Assembly (NCBI RefSeq): GCF_004217145.1
Contig: NZ_SHKR01000002.1
Coordinates: 62,001-126,000, forward strand
DNA length: 64,000 nt
Origin: Kribbella rubisoli
Lineage (GTDB): Bacteria > Actinomycetota > Actinomycetes > Propionibacteriales > Kribbellaceae
Reading direction: 5' to 3'
The translations under genes were made by a program, and so were the position numbers. The notes under the pieces are model-generated. The model searched no databases and was not told the origin of the DNA. It saw only the letters and a program-made list of their open reading frames with translations. Shown here piece after piece: positions 17,068 to 26,138 of this stretch (the first letter of the stretch is position 1; every line of letters begins with the position of its first letter).

Positions 17068-17567
17068 GAGCCGGTCACTCCCCGTTCCTCCAGCGCCGCA
17101 CGGAGGGCGTGCAGCGCGTAGTAGCTCCGCGACTTCACCGTCCCCGGCGGTACGCCGAGGACCGCCGCCGCCTCGTTGACGGTCCGCCGCTTGTAGAACA
17201 GCTCCACGATCACCTGCCGGTGGTCGTGGCTCAGCCCGCGCATGACATCGATCACCTGCCAAACCTGCAGCACGTGATCGATGTCGTCGCCGAGCGCCGC
17301 GAACTCACGATCGTCGATCGGTACTTCGGTCACCCGGGCCGCCTGCTTGCGGTGACCGGAGATCACCAGGTTGCGGGCGACCGTGAACAGCCAGCGGCCG
17401 GCCCGGTCCGGGTCCAGTTCCGACGCGTGCGTCCAGGCCCGCGCCATAGTCTCCTGCACGATGTCCTCGGCGTACTGACGGTCGCCGCCCACCGAGCGCA
17501 GGACATAGCTGTAGAGCGGCCGCCGGTACCTGTCGTACAACGCGCGGATCACCGTGTCGTCATCCAC
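17064..17567 (-). CDS. ECF RNA polymerase sigma factor, SigL-like
   Basis: A 167-residue protein with sigma region 2 (DIVQETMARAW) and region 4 (AAAVLGVPPGTVKSRSYYALHALR). Gene pairing with an RslA-like anti-sigma, and divergent promoters that fit the pattern reported for mycobacterial SigL, support a SigL-like assignment; group assignment needs a tree. The GTG start is at 17567, and the predicted transcription start falls at or just before it, so the mRNA is likely leaderless. Confidence 0.88.
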   Translation of the reverse strand: MDDDTVIRALYDRYRRPLYSYVLRSVGGDRQYAEDIVQETMARAWTHASELDPDRAGRWLFTVARNLVISGHRKQAARVTEVPIDDREFAALGDDIDHVLQVWQVIDVMRGLSHDHRQVIVELFYKRRTVNEAAAVLGVPPGTVKSRSYYALHALRAALEERGVTGS

Positions 17568-17575
17568 ACCTCGGA

Positions 17576-17603
17576 ACTACGCACAGGAGCCGTAGAAGGT
17601 TCA
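17576..17603 (-). promoter_or_regulatory. SigL-type promoter for the sigma/anti-sigma operon
   Basis: On the minus strand TGAACC (17603-17598) is followed after exactly 16 bases by CGTAGT (17581-17576). This is the spacing of an ECF promoter and matches TGAACC/CGT pairs described for mycobacterial SigL. Initiation about 7 bases further on coincides with the GTG start of the sigma gene. Confidence 0.65.
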
Positions 17604-17605
17604 AC

Positions 17606-17633
17606 TGAACCGGTCGGCGCTGTTCTGCGTATC
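17606..17633 (+). promoter_or_regulatory. SigL-type promoter for the lipoprotein gene
   Basis: TGAACC (17606-17611) and CGTATC (17628-17633) are 16 bases apart. The -35 element is the right half of the palindrome GGTTCA-AC-TGAACC, whose left half is the -35 of the opposite promoter. The start would be near 17640, just before an AAGGAG site at 17643-17648 and ATG at 17655. Confidence 0.7.
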
Positions 17634-17654
17634 TGATGGTGAAAGGAGCTATTG

Positions 17655-18170
17655 ATGAAAACCACAGTATTGTTGCTAGGAGCAACCGTGGCCGCGGTTG
17701 GAACGCTGGCCGCGTGCGGAGGCAACAACACCGCTCAGACAAGCACCGGCGGAGCTGCTGCCGGGGCTGCGGTATCGGTCCAGAACGTGAGCGGAGTCGG
17801 CCAGACGCTGGTCGACTCGTCCGGGAAGACGCTGTACTTCGCCGACCAGGAGGCCGGCGGGATGATCAAGTGCACCGGCAACTGCCTGAGCTTCTGGATG
17901 CCGGCCACAGGTACCGCCGCCGACGCGAAGTCGGTGACCGGCCTGGCCGTCACGAAGCGCTCCGACACCGGCGCCGACCAGCTGACCTTCCAGGGCAAGC
18001 CGCTCTACACCTTCAAACTCGACACCGGCGCCGGCAAGGCCCAAGGCAACAACGTCACCGATTCCTTCTCCGGCACGAGCTTCACCTGGCACGCCGCTGC
18101 CACTACGGCAGCGGCGCCCACCCAGGCTCCGTCCAGCTCATCCGGCGGTGGCGGCGGCTACGGCTACTGA
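17655..18170 (+). CDS. Lipoprotein with secreted repeat of COG4315 type
   Basis: A 171-residue precursor with lipobox LAAC near residue 20. The mature domain has the family pattern G.TLVDSSGKTLYFAD and CTGNCLSFW (paired Cys), then a second half-repeat QLTFQGKPLYTFKLDTGAG. The tail is a flexible Ala/Pro/Ser/Gly linker ending GGGGGYGY. The function of the family is unknown; redox or cell-envelope roles are only guesses. The start is the ATG at 17655, seven bases after AAGGAG, rather than the TTG just upstream. A strong SigL-type promoter makes it the likely main target of the neighbouring ECF factor. Confidence 0.85.
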   Translation: MKTTVLLLGATVAAVGTLAACGGNNTAQTSTGGAAAGAAVSVQNVSGVGQTLVDSSGKTLYFADQEAGGMIKCTGNCLSFWMPATGTAADAKSVTGLAVTKRSDTGADQLTFQGKPLYTFKLDTGAGKAQGNNVTDSFSGTSFTWHAAATTAAAPTQAPSSSSGGGGGYGY

Positions 18171-20209
18171 TCCTCGACCAGGACGCGAACATCCCACGGC
18201 CCGAGCTCGAGCTTGCCGTTCGTGGGCCGGTCCGCGAGCACGTCGCGGGCCGGACCGGGGATCTTGAGGTCGACACTGTCCCACGACCAGTTGTGGACGA
18301 ACCGGAGCCGCCGTCCGTCCGCAGCGGTCGCGGACGTCACGGTCACACTGCTCGGCCGCTCGGACCATGAGTCGGGCTTGATCCACCGGAACAGGTCTGC
18401 GGCGAGTGCCGGATTGGGAACTGTGCCGACGTACGTGATCCGGCCGGATCCGTAGGCCCGTGTGGTGATCGCCGGCCATCTGGCGAAGTGTGGATCGTCA
18501 TAGCCGACCAGTACCTCGGCGCCGTCGAGCTGAAGCCCGTCTACCCAGCGAGTTGCGGCTGCGTCGTCCCCGAGCTCCAGGCCGGCACCCTGAACGGACA
18601 GGTCTGCGTCGAGATTGCTGTACTCGTCGTACCGGACACCGGCTGCGGCCGACAGCCTGGCGGGCTGGACGTCGGTGCGGACTCGCGCTTCGTGGTCGGC
18701 GTACGCCGTGCGCGGTCCGACGACCAGGTGCCCGCCGGCTTCGGCGTACGCGACCAACCGGTCCAGCAGGTCGTCGTCGGCCAGATAGAGCGCAGGTACG
18801 ACGAGAATCGGGTGCTCCTCGACCGACCCCGTGAACTGACTCGTGTGCAGGATGCGGACCTGGAGGCCGGCGTCGAAAGCCCCACGATAGAAGGGATCGA
18901 AGAAGCCGTCGTACGAGCGTTCGTCCGGGCTGCCGTCCTCCTGCGCGAGCGCCGGGTACTTCTGCATCAGCCACTTGCTGGGCAGCGAGTACAGCATCGT
19001 CACGTCATTGTCCGGGGTGATGCCGGCAACCAATGAGCCGGCGGCTTCGAACTCCGCACCCAGCTGTGCGATCTCCCGGTAGACCCGCCCCGGTTCGCCA
19101 CTGTGGGGAAGGACTCCACCCCAATAGGTCTCGGCACCGAAGTGCAGCGTGTGCCAGTGCCAGTACTCGATCATCCTGGCGCCACGAGACACCAGGGCCC
19201 ATGCTGCCTGGCGCCACTGGCCGTCGTACGCCGGATGGTTGCTCCACGGGGACCCGATGGACTGCGCGTTGGTCTCCGTGACGAGAAACGGCTGCTGCTG
19301 GGACGAATACATCCGGTCTGCACTGAGGTAGAGCGCCCAGGTGCCAGTAGTGGTCCAGCCCTGCCGCGCCGGACCGTGAGGTGGGTGCAGCAGGCCGTCC
19401 TGCATCGCGTAGTACGCGTTGCCGGTGGTGACGTCCAGACGCCGTACCAGCTCGTCGTCGGCGACGGCCGGGCGGTCGTAGGCGATGCACGTGGTGACGA
19501 ACTGGTCCGTCCGCGAGTACTCGCGGACGATGTCAGCCTGCCAGCCGATGAACTCCGTTGTCTGATCTGCCTGGAACTGCCGCCACGCCACGTCGTACTG
19601 CGGCTGGACGTTGCCATCGGGAGTCCACAGGTCGGCCCAGTCCGACAGGCGGTGCGACCAGTAGACGAGGCCCCAGGCCTCGTTCAGGCTCTGGACGTCG
19701 CCGTACTTGTGCCGGAGGCTGTCCACGAAGCGCTGGAAGACGCCGTGGTTGTGGAGCAGCTCGTTCCCCGGTTCGTTGTCGACCTGGAACCCGATCACGG
19801 CGGGATGCCCGGCGTACCGGTCGGCGATCTTCCGGATCACCCGCTCGGCGTGGAACCGGTAGCCGGGGTGGGTGAAGTCCATCTCCTGCCGCGCGCCCCA
19901 CCCGATCCGCTGACCTGTCTTCCGCTCGCCGGTGATCTCCGGATACAACCGCACCAGCCACGGCGGCACGGCGTACGTCGGAGTGCCGAGGACGACCGCG
20001 ATACCGCGCCGGTGCGCGCCGTCGAGGACGGGTTGCAGCCAGTCGAGGTCGAAGCGGCCGTTCTCCGGCTCCCAGGTCGACCAGACGGACTCGCCGACCC
20101 GGATCACCGAGAAGCGCGCCGCGGCCATCAGGTCGAGATCCCGCTCGAGGCGGTCGTGGGGTTGGTATTCGTGATAGTACGCAGCTCCGAAAAGCACCCG
20201 CTCGTGCAC
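18164..20209 (-). CDS. Beta-galactosidase, glycoside hydrolase family 42
   Basis: A 681-residue protein of normal GH42 length: a catalytic TIM barrel (1-390), a trimerisation-type alpha/beta domain (395-600) and a C-terminal beta domain. The acid/base is probably Glu146 in QVDNEPG and the nucleophile Glu312 in LVTETNAQ. No signal peptide is present, so it should hydrolyse imported beta-galactosides in the cytoplasm. The GTG start follows GGAG. It is 24 bases downstream of the permease and closes the LacI-controlled operon; its end overlaps the convergent lipoprotein gene by 7 bases. Confidence 0.9.
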   Translation of the reverse strand: MHERVLFGAAYYHEYQPHDRLERDLDLMAAARFSVIRVGESVWSTWEPENGRFDLDWLQPVLDGAHRRGIAVVLGTPTYAVPPWLVRLYPEITGERKTGQRIGWGARQEMDFTHPGYRFHAERVIRKIADRYAGHPAVIGFQVDNEPGNELLHNHGVFQRFVDSLRHKYGDVQSLNEAWGLVYWSHRLSDWADLWTPDGNVQPQYDVAWRQFQADQTTEFIGWQADIVREYSRTDQFVTTCIAYDRPAVADDELVRRLDVTTGNAYYAMQDGLLHPPHGPARQGWTTTGTWALYLSADRMYSSQQQPFLVTETNAQSIGSPWSNHPAYDGQWRQAAWALVSRGARMIEYWHWHTLHFGAETYWGGVLPHSGEPGRVYREIAQLGAEFEAAGSLVAGITPDNDVTMLYSLPSKWLMQKYPALAQEDGSPDERSYDGFFDPFYRGAFDAGLQVRILHTSQFTGSVEEHPILVVPALYLADDDLLDRLVAYAEAGGHLVVGPRTAYADHEARVRTDVQPARLSAAAGVRYDEYSNLDADLSVQGAGLELGDDAAATRWVDGLQLDGAEVLVGYDDPHFARWPAITTRAYGSGRITYVGTVPNPALAADLFRWIKPDSWSERPSSVTVTSATAADGRRLRFVHNWSWDSVDLKIPGPARDVLADRPTNGKLELGPWDVRVLVEDQ

Positions 20210-20233
20210 GGTTTCTCCAATAATAGAAGGGAA

Positions 20234-21085
20234 TCAGGCCTTGACGCCGCCGGCCGCCAGCCCGGACTGCCAGTACCGCTGCAGCAGGAGGAAGGCGGCG
20301 ATCAGCGGTAGTACGGACAGGAACGAGCCGGTGATGACCAGCGAGAGCACGGCTCCGGTCGTGCCGCCGCCGGCGCTGGCCTGGGACGACCACGCGGCCA
20401 GCCCCACGGTGATCGGATACAGATCCGGGTTGTTGAGCATGATCAGCGGCAGGAAGTAGTTGTTCCAGGTTGCGACCAGGGTGAACAGCAGCACCGTGAC
20501 AATGCCCGGCGCGAGCATCCGGAGTGCGACCTGGAAGAAGATCCGGAACTCACCGGCGCCGTCGATCCGGGCCGCCTCGATGATGCCGTCCGGTACGGCG
20601 TCCTGCGCGTAGATCCGCATCAGGTACAGCCCGAACGGGCTCACCAGCGACGGCAGGATGATCGCCAGCGGCGTGTTCACCAGCCCGGCCTTGCTGAACA
20701 ACAGGTACGTCGGGATCGCGAGGGCCGTCGTCGGCACCATGATCGCGCCGAGCACGGCCCCGAACATCGCCGCGTTCCCACGGAACCGGTACTTGGCGAA
20801 ACCGTATCCGCCCAGAGCACACAGGAACGCGGCCCCACCGGCACTCACCACCGCGTAGAAGACGGTGTTGCCCATCCAGCGGGTGAAGACCCATCCGTCG
20901 TTCGTCACGGTCTGTTTGATGTTCGAGAACAGGGAGATGTCGTGCGCGAACCACAGGCCGAAGCTCGAGAACAGGTCGCCGACCGTCTTGGTAGACGCGA
21001 CGAACAGCCAGAACAGCGGTAGCAGGAAGTAGATCAGCAGGACCGCCATGGCGATGGTCAGCGCGTTGCTGCGGCGACCGGTCAT
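20234..21085 (-). CDS. ABC sugar transporter permease, MalG type
   Basis: A 283-residue protein with six predicted membrane segments and EAA loop EAARIDGAGEFRIFF. The ATG at 21085 overlaps the TGA of the preceding permease (ATGA). It forms the second half of the galactoside importer. Confidence 0.92.
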   Translation of the reverse strand: MTGRRSNALTIAMAVLLIYFLLPLFWLFVASTKTVGDLFSSFGLWFAHDISLFSNIKQTVTNDGWVFTRWMGNTVFYAVVSAGGAAFLCALGGYGFAKYRFRGNAAMFGAVLGAIMVPTTALAIPTYLLFSKAGLVNTPLAIILPSLVSPFGLYLMRIYAQDAVPDGIIEAARIDGAGEFRIFFQVALRMLAPGIVTVLLFTLVATWNNYFLPLIMLNNPDLYPITVGLAAWSSQASAGGGTTGAVLSLVITGSFLSVLPLIAAFLLLQRYWQSGLAAGGVKA

Positions 21086-22029
21086 GCTCGGCTCCTTCTG
21101 GTGGTGATGAACAGGACGGCGTAGGACGCGATGACGATGACCGCGCCGAGCAGGAACGAGACCGCGGCGGCGTAGTTCACTTCCTGGCCGGTGAAGGCGA
21201 GCGTGTAGGCGTAGAGGTTGGGCGTATATCCGCTGTCGATCACACTCGGCGCCAGCCGCTGCATCAGCTGGGGCTCGTTGAACAGCTGGAAGCTGCCGAT
21301 GACCGAGAAGATCACGCAGATCAGGAGAGCGGGCCGCAGCGCCGGGATCTTGATGCTCCACGCGGTCCGGATCGCGCCCGCGCCGTCGACGGCCGCGGCC
21401 TCGTACAGGTCGTGCGGGACCGCGCGCAGAGCGGCGTACAGGATGATCATGTTGTAGCCGGTGAACTCCCAGGTGACGACGTTCGCGAGTGAGCCGAGCA
21501 TCCAATCGGGGGTGAGGAACTTCGGTGCGGCCGCCCCGACCTTGTCGGCGAGCTGGGCGAACGGGCCGAAGTCGCGGCCGTACAGATAGCCCCACATGAG
21601 TGCCGCGACGACGCTCGGCACGGCGTACGGCAGGAAGATTCCCAACCGGAACAGCTTCGCGACGCGCAGCAGGCCGCTGTCGATGGCCAATGCCGCCAGC
21701 AGCGCGATCACGAGCATGATCGGGACCTGGATCAGGAAGAACAACGCGACCCGGCCCACGCCGTGCAAGAGCCGAGGATCGGTGAGAGCGCGGGTGTAGT
21801 TGCCGATCCCGGCGAAGACCGTCCCGCCGATCAACCGCTCCTGGAAGAGGCTGAGGTACGCCGCGTAGGCGAGGGGGAGGACCAGCATGGCGACGAACAC
21901 CAGCATGAACGGTGCCACGAACAGGTAGCCGGTCCGGCCGTGGGTCACGCCGTGCCGTCGCTGCCGATGGCCCTGACTGCGGCCCGGGGCCCGCGCCCCG
22001 AGCCGCCGATCGGCGGTGTCGACACTCAT
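21082..22029 (-). CDS. ABC sugar transporter permease, MalF type
   Basis: A 315-residue protein. A basic N-terminal tail (about 30 residues) precedes six predicted membrane segments; the EAA loop reads [15 protein letters not shown]. The ATG at 22029 overlaps the binding-protein stop (ATGA). As in the first importer, no ATPase gene is encoded nearby. Confidence 0.92.
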   Translation of the reverse strand: MSVDTADRRLGARAPGRSQGHRQRRHGVTHGRTGYLFVAPFMLVFVAMLVLPLAYAAYLSLFQERLIGGTVFAGIGNYTRALTDPRLLHGVGRVALFFLIQVPIMLVIALLAALAIDSGLLRVAKLFRLGIFLPYAVPSVVAALMWGYLYGRDFGPFAQLADKVGAAAPKFLTPDWMLGSLANVVTWEFTGYNMIILYAALRAVPHDLYEAAAVDGAGAIRTAWSIKIPALRPALLICVIFSVIGSFQLFNEPQLMQRLAPSVIDSGYTPNLYAYTLAFTGQEVNYAAAVSFLLGAVIVIASYAVLFITTRRSRA

Positions 22030-23399
22030 TGGTCGACCTTGAAGCCCTGGTTCTGGGCGTACTTCGTGGTCCGTTGCTGCCATTGATCGAGCGCCGAGCT
22101 GGTGTCGGTCTTGTTCGCGAACGACTTGCCGACGGTCTCGTTCCAGTCGCTGACGGTCTGATCCAGGAACGGCGGCCACTGGAACTTCGTGTCCACGGTG
22201 TCGCTGATCCCGGCGAACAGCTTGTTCACCGGCTGGCCGCCGTAGAAAGGCAGCGGCCGGTCGACGAACGAGGTGTCTGCCAGCAGTGCTTTCGTGACCG
22301 GGAACAGGAACTGCTGGGTCGCGAACATCTTGGCCGACTCCGGATCGGTGTTGATGAACTCGGCCAGCTTCGCCGCGGCGATCGGGTTCTTCGTGCCCTG
22401 GACGACGGCAGTCGTCGAGCCGCCCCAGTTCCCGGAGACGTTCTTACCGGCGTCCCACTGGGGGAGCGGCGCGGCTCGCCACTTGCCGCTGGTCGCCTTC
22501 GCGCTGCCCTCCAGGAAGACCGGGCCCCAGGCGGCAGTGAGCCAGGTGGCGTACTTGCCCCGGTTCAGCGCCTGGTACCACGCGTCGTTGAAGTCGGCGT
22601 CGGCCGAGACCGAGCCGTCCTTGATCAGACCGCTCCAGTAGTCGGCGACCTTCTTGGACCCGTCGCCGTTGAGGTCGATCTTGACCGAGTCGGCGCTCGG
22701 CGTCTCGAACGGCTTCACCCCGGCCTGCCACAGCATCCCGAACCACACTCCGGCCTGGCTCTGCGCGAGGTTCGTCATCGACACGTTCGGGTCCGCGGCG
22801 TGCAGTTTGCGGGCGGCCGCCGCGAACTCGTCCCAGGTCTTCGGTACGGCGATGCCGTACTTGTCGAAGATGTCCTTGCGGTACAGCATCCCCATCGGCC
22901 CGCTGTCCTGCGGAACCGCCCACACCTGACCGCCGGACCCGACCACCTGCTGCCAGGTCCACGGCACGAACTGGTCCTTGAGCGCCTCGGCGCCGTACGG
23001 GCGCAGGTCCAGCAGGCTCTTGGTGAGCGCGAACGTCGGGATGTACTGGAACTCGATCTGGACCGCGTCGGGGAAACCGGTCCCGGCCTTGAGCGCCGTG
23101 CGCAGCTTGGTGTACTGCGGTGTGCCCTGGCCGGCATTGACCACCTTCACCTTGATCGCCGGGTACTTCTTCTGGAACAGGTCGACCTCCTTCTGGATGT
23201 TCGGCACCCAGGTCCAGAAGGTGAGATCGGTCGGTGTGGTCATGGCCTTGTCGATGTCGGACTGGCTGACGGCTTGCGCCTGGCTCGCGCTGCCGGACGA
23301 TGACCCACTACCTCCACCGCAGGCGGCCAGAGCCAGCGCGGCGGCGAGGGCGAGGGCGGTTCCGACGGCTGTGCGTCGGCGAATTCGGTTGATGATCAC
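22026..23399 (-). CDS. ABC transporter sugar-binding lipoprotein (family 1)
   Basis: A 457-residue precursor with a short basic N-terminus (MIINRIRRR), a hydrophobic core and lipobox LAAC (Cys27). The body is a family-1 solute-binding protein (LTFWTWVPN, then [16 protein letters not shown]). The GTG at 23399 sits nine bases after AGGAG and gives a proper signal peptide, so I chose it over a TTG at 23426. It should deliver beta-galactosides to the following permeases. Confidence 0.88.
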   Translation of the reverse strand: MIINRIRRRTAVGTALALAAALALAACGGGSGSSSGSASQAQAVSQSDIDKAMTTPTDLTFWTWVPNIQKEVDLFQKKYPAIKVKVVNAGQGTPQYTKLRTALKAGTGFPDAVQIEFQYIPTFALTKSLLDLRPYGAEALKDQFVPWTWQQVVGSGGQVWAVPQDSGPMGMLYRKDIFDKYGIAVPKTWDEFAAAARKLHAADPNVSMTNLAQSQAGVWFGMLWQAGVKPFETPSADSVKIDLNGDGSKKVADYWSGLIKDGSVSADADFNDAWYQALNRGKYATWLTAAWGPVFLEGSAKATSGKWRAAPLPQWDAGKNVSGNWGGSTTAVVQGTKNPIAAAKLAEFINTDPESAKMFATQQFLFPVTKALLADTSFVDRPLPFYGGQPVNKLFAGISDTVDTKFQWPPFLDQTVSDWNETVGKSFANKTDTSSALDQWQQRTTKYAQNQGFKVDQ

Positions 23400-23505
23400 T
23401 GCGAACAACTCCTCGAGTCGTGACAAGGCGGTGTCCGGGCACGGGCCTCGGCCGGCATGCCTGACAGGGGTACGGCGCTCAGCGCGCCGGACGTGAATGC
23501 GGCGA

Positions 23506-24549
23506 TCAGCCGGCCGGATGCGGCGCGGCGGTGGAGTGGCGGACGACGAGCCGGAGCGGTGGTGGCTCCGGGAGCGGCGAGCGGTCGCCGGTAGGCGACT
23601 CGATCTCGGTGACCAGGTTCGCGATCCCGCGGTCGACGTGGACGTCGAAATCCTGCGGGACGGTGGTGAGGGGCGGCGTCAGGAACGCCGCGGAGGGGAT
23701 GTCGTCGAAGCCGACGACGCTGACATCCCCGGGGACCGAACGGCCGGCCTCGGTGAGCGCACGCAGTACTCCGATGGCCATGTCGTCGTTGGCGACGAAG
23801 ATCGCGGTGACATCGGGATTCGCTGCCAGTTCACGGCCGGCGGCGTAGCCGGAAGCAGGCAACCAATCGCCTTCCAGCACAGGGGGTTCGGGCGCACCGG
23901 CAGCCGCGAGCGCCTGGCGCCAGCCCGCCAGCCGGTCCTGGGCGGCCCACCAGCGCTGGGGGCCGGCGACATGCCAGACCGTCCGGTGCCCGAGGCCGAG
24001 TAGGTGTTCGGTCGCGCTCCGGCCGGCGCCTACGTTGTCGCCGCCGGTGACCAGGTTCGGCTTCGCGCTGAGGCCGGGCAACCGGCCGAAGCTCAGCACC
24101 GGGAGATCGGCCTCGATCGGTACGCCGTCGCCCTCGTCGATCGGTTCGGACAGGATGATCCCGTCCACACCTTGCTCGAGCAGGTGCTCGACCGCGTCGG
24201 CGATGGTGTCCCCTTCGAGGGTGTTCACGATCGTGACCGAGTAACCGGTCGTCCGCAGCGCCCGTTCGACCGCCACCAGTTGGGTCGACGGACCGAACAG
24301 CGCCGTACCGAGGCAGACCACCCCGATCCGCTTGGTCTTGCCGGAGTTCAGTGCCCTGGCGGCGTCGTTGCGGCGGTATCCGAGCTCCCGCATGGCTGCC
24401 TGGACCCGGAGCCGGACCTCCTCCTTCACGTACGGCTCGCCGTTCAGGACCCGGGAGACGGTCTTCTGGGAGACACCTGCGAGGCGCGCGACGTCCGTAC
24501 TGCCAGGACGCCGCGCCCGGCCGCTGCTGCTCGACTTCGCCTCGCTCAT
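23506..24549 (-). CDS. LacI-family transcriptional repressor
   Basis: A 347-residue protein. The N-terminal helix-turn-helix ([21 protein letters not shown], about 17-37) is classic LacI, followed by the hinge helix ([16 protein letters not shown]) and a periplasmic-binding-protein-like sensor domain. The ATG follows GAGGAGG. It heads the operon of importer and beta-galactosidase genes, with a 106-base gap before the binding protein, and two operators lie just upstream of it, so it probably represses itself and the operon until sugar is present. Confidence 0.9.
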   Translation of the reverse strand: MSEAKSSSSGRARRPGSTDVARLAGVSQKTVSRVLNGEPYVKEEVRLRVQAAMRELGYRRNDAARALNSGKTKRIGVVCLGTALFGPSTQLVAVERALRTTGYSVTIVNTLEGDTIADAVEHLLEQGVDGIILSEPIDEGDGVPIEADLPVLSFGRLPGLSAKPNLVTGGDNVGAGRSATEHLLGLGHRTVWHVAGPQRWWAAQDRLAGWRQALAAAGAPEPPVLEGDWLPASGYAAGRELAANPDVTAIFVANDDMAIGVLRALTEAGRSVPGDVSVVGFDDIPSAAFLTPPLTTVPQDFDVHVDRGIANLVTEIESPTGDRSPLPEPPPLRLVVRHSTAAPHPAG

Positions 24550-24560
24550 GTGTCCTCCTC

Positions 24561-24597
24561 TCTGACTGCGTAGTCAGAATGTGTCTACGTAGTCAGA
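24561..24597. promoter_or_regulatory. Two LacI-type operators upstream of the repressor gene
   Basis: Site 1, TCTGACTGCGTAGTCAGA (24561-24578), is an 18-bp palindrome with 7-bp arms and a central CG. Site 2, TGTGTCTACGTAGTCAGA (24580-24597), keeps the right half and central CG. The two are offset by 19 bp. A central CG is typical for LacI-family operators. They lie 12-48 bases before the lacI-type ATG. Confidence 0.75.
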
Positions 24598-24652
24598 GAG
24601 TCAATCCCCAGAGATCAGACTGTGACCTGGAACACAGCATCCGGACGACTGT

Positions 24653-25111
24653 TCAGTCGTGCTCGGTCAGTTTGATGATGGGGAGTTCGCGGTCGGTCTT
24701 CTGTTGATAGCCGGCGAAGCGTGGGGCGATTGCGATGATTCGCTCCCACTCTTCGGCCCGCGCGGCGCCGTGGAGTTGCTCGGCGCGGACGTCGATCGTC
24801 TTGTTGCCGACCTCGATCCGGACCTGGTCGGGATGGGCGGCCAGGTTGTAGTACCACGCCGGGTTGCCCGGAGCGCCGGCTGCGGAGGCGATGAGCAGCC
24901 GGCTGCCGTCGGCGGCCGGGAGCCAGCTGACCGGTGTCACCCGTACCTCACCGGACCTGCGTCCGATCGTGTGCAGGACCAAGATGTCGATGCCGATCAC
25001 CCTGCCGCCCCGGCGGCGGATCACAGGGGCCACAAGTTTGTTCAGCAAGCGCCAGGCGCGGCCGTTCGGCTGCCGAGCGCCACGGGTGCCGGCTCGGCTG
25101 TCGAAGCTCAC
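24653..25111 (-). CDS. Deazaflavin (F420)-dependent nitroreductase-family protein
   Basis: A 152-residue protein of the DDN-like family, with LVLHTIGRRSGEVRVTPV and GNPAWYYNLAAHPDQVRIE motifs that form the split-barrel F420 site. Members reduce quinones, enones or nitro compounds with F420H2; the substrate here is unknown. The GTG at 25111 overlaps the TGA of the upstream gene (GTGA), so both oxidoreductases are made together. Confidence 0.88.
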   Translation of the reverse strand: MSFDSRAGTRGARQPNGRAWRLLNKLVAPVIRRRGGRVIGIDILVLHTIGRRSGEVRVTPVSWLPAADGSRLLIASAAGAPGNPAWYYNLAAHPDQVRIEVGNKTIDVRAEQLHGAARAEEWERIIAIAPRFAGYQQKTDRELPIIKLTEHD

Positions 25112-25527
25112 CCCGTTACGGTCTCATGCTCCGTGCGGGTCGTGGTGACCGTGTCGTCATAGGTGAAGGGCTTGCCCTCGAGGTTGAAGCTCCAGGACGT
25201 GGTCGGCCTGATCCGCAGGTAGCTGCCCGGGCCGAAGCGGCCGGTGCGTTCGACCAGTTCGGCCTCGCCGTAGATCCGCAGGTAGCGGGGGACCCACGGA
25301 TCGGTCGACGGGAGGTCGTCGAGGATCACGGCGACCTTGGTGTTGCCGGCCCGCACGTTGCGGAACTTCCGCGTCCGCACCGGGTCGACGCCGCCGATGT
25401 AGAGGTGCGTGCCGTCGTACTCGAATCCGACCGGTACGGCGTCCGGCTGCCCGTCGGAGCCGACCGTGGCGAGCCGCGCGATGCGCTGGGATTTCAGGTA
25501 CTCGAGTTCCTCGTCGCTGAAAGCCAT
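25108..25527 (-). CDS. PPOX-class F420-dependent oxidoreductase
   Basis: A 139-residue split-barrel protein. MAFSDEELEYLKSQRIARLATVG and the later RTRKFRNVRAGNTKVAVILDD segment are typical for the PPOX/FDOR-B group that uses F420. The ATG at 25527 has a GAGGAG site. A MarR regulator is encoded divergently, and the operator between them suggests induction by a small toxic or aromatic molecule (inference). Confidence 0.88.
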   Translation of the reverse strand: MAFSDEELEYLKSQRIARLATVGSDGQPDAVPVGFEYDGTHLYIGGVDPVRTRKFRNVRAGNTKVAVILDDLPSTDPWVPRYLRIYGEAELVERTGRFGPGSYLRIRPTTSWSFNLEGKPFTYDDTVTTTRTEHETVTG

Positions 25528-25541
25528 CGATTCTCCTCGAT

Positions 25542-25558
25542 AGTTAATGGCCTTAACT
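25542..25558. promoter_or_regulatory. MarR-type operator between the regulator and oxidoreductases
   Basis: AGTTAA-TGGCC-TTAACT is an inverted repeat with 6-bp perfect arms and a 5-bp centre, AT-rich in a GC-rich region. MarR dimers bind such short palindromes. It lies 15 bases upstream of the PPOX start and 40 bases before the marR start. Confidence 0.65.
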
Positions 25559-25598
25559 GTATGCATCGTTGACTATACATGCCCTGTACCGTGGTGCT

Positions 25599-26054
25599 GT
25601 GAGTGAGACGGAGATCGCTCCGGTCGAGCAGCTGGACGCGGCGGGCAATCTGATCCAGCTGAGCGGGCTGGTGCAGAGCATCTACGCGCGCGTCTCCGAC
25701 CGGCACGATCTGACGCCCGTTCAGGCCAAGCTGCTGTGCGTGCTGCTCAGCGGCCCGCGCGGGATGGCTGAGTTGGCGGCGTGCTTCGGCGTCGAGAAGG
25801 CTGCGCTCACCGGGCTGATGGACCGGGCCGAGAAGCGTGGTCTGGCCGAGCGTTCCGCGGTCCCGGGCAATCGGCGGGCGCTCCAGGTCAATCTCACCGA
25901 TGCGGGTCGCCGGGCCGCGAAGGCCTTCCACGCCGACATCGGCGAGGCGCTGAATGGGCTGATGGCGGACCTGACTGCCGCAGATCGCGAGCAGTTCAGC
26001 ACCACGATGGCCGGCATCATCGCCAGCTGCCGCACCGGCGCCGGCCCTTGCTGA
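25599..26054 (+). CDS. MarR-family transcriptional regulator
   Basis: A 151-residue protein with a winged helix: LTPVQAKLLCVLL, then MAELAACFGVEKAALTGLMDRAEKRGLAER and the wing PGNRRALQVNLTDAGR. The GTG at 25599 is preferred to the TTG at 25569 since conserved sequence starts later. It likely binds the palindrome at 25542-25558 and represses itself and the two F420-type oxidoreductases. Confidence 0.88.
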   Translation: MSETEIAPVEQLDAAGNLIQLSGLVQSIYARVSDRHDLTPVQAKLLCVLLSGPRGMAELAACFGVEKAALTGLMDRAEKRGLAERSAVPGNRRALQVNLTDAGRRAAKAFHADIGEALNGLMADLTAADREQFSTTMAGIIASCRTGAGPC

Positions 26055-26138
26055 GCGTCCCAGCCGATGAACCGTCGCGGCTGAGAGACAGCGTTTTCCT
26101 ATACGATCTCAGCGTGTCCAAGCCGCTGAGTTCCTGAG

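Noticed and set aside
17573..17577. GGAAC as a SigE-type -35 on the plus strand
   Set aside because: No matching -10 at the right distance; the TGAACC-N16-CGT pair fits much better.
26080..26113. GCTGAGA/TCTCAGC inverted repeat before the AEC gene as an operator
   Set aside because: Arms are far apart (20 bases) and no regulator pairs with it; could be chance or a weak hairpin.
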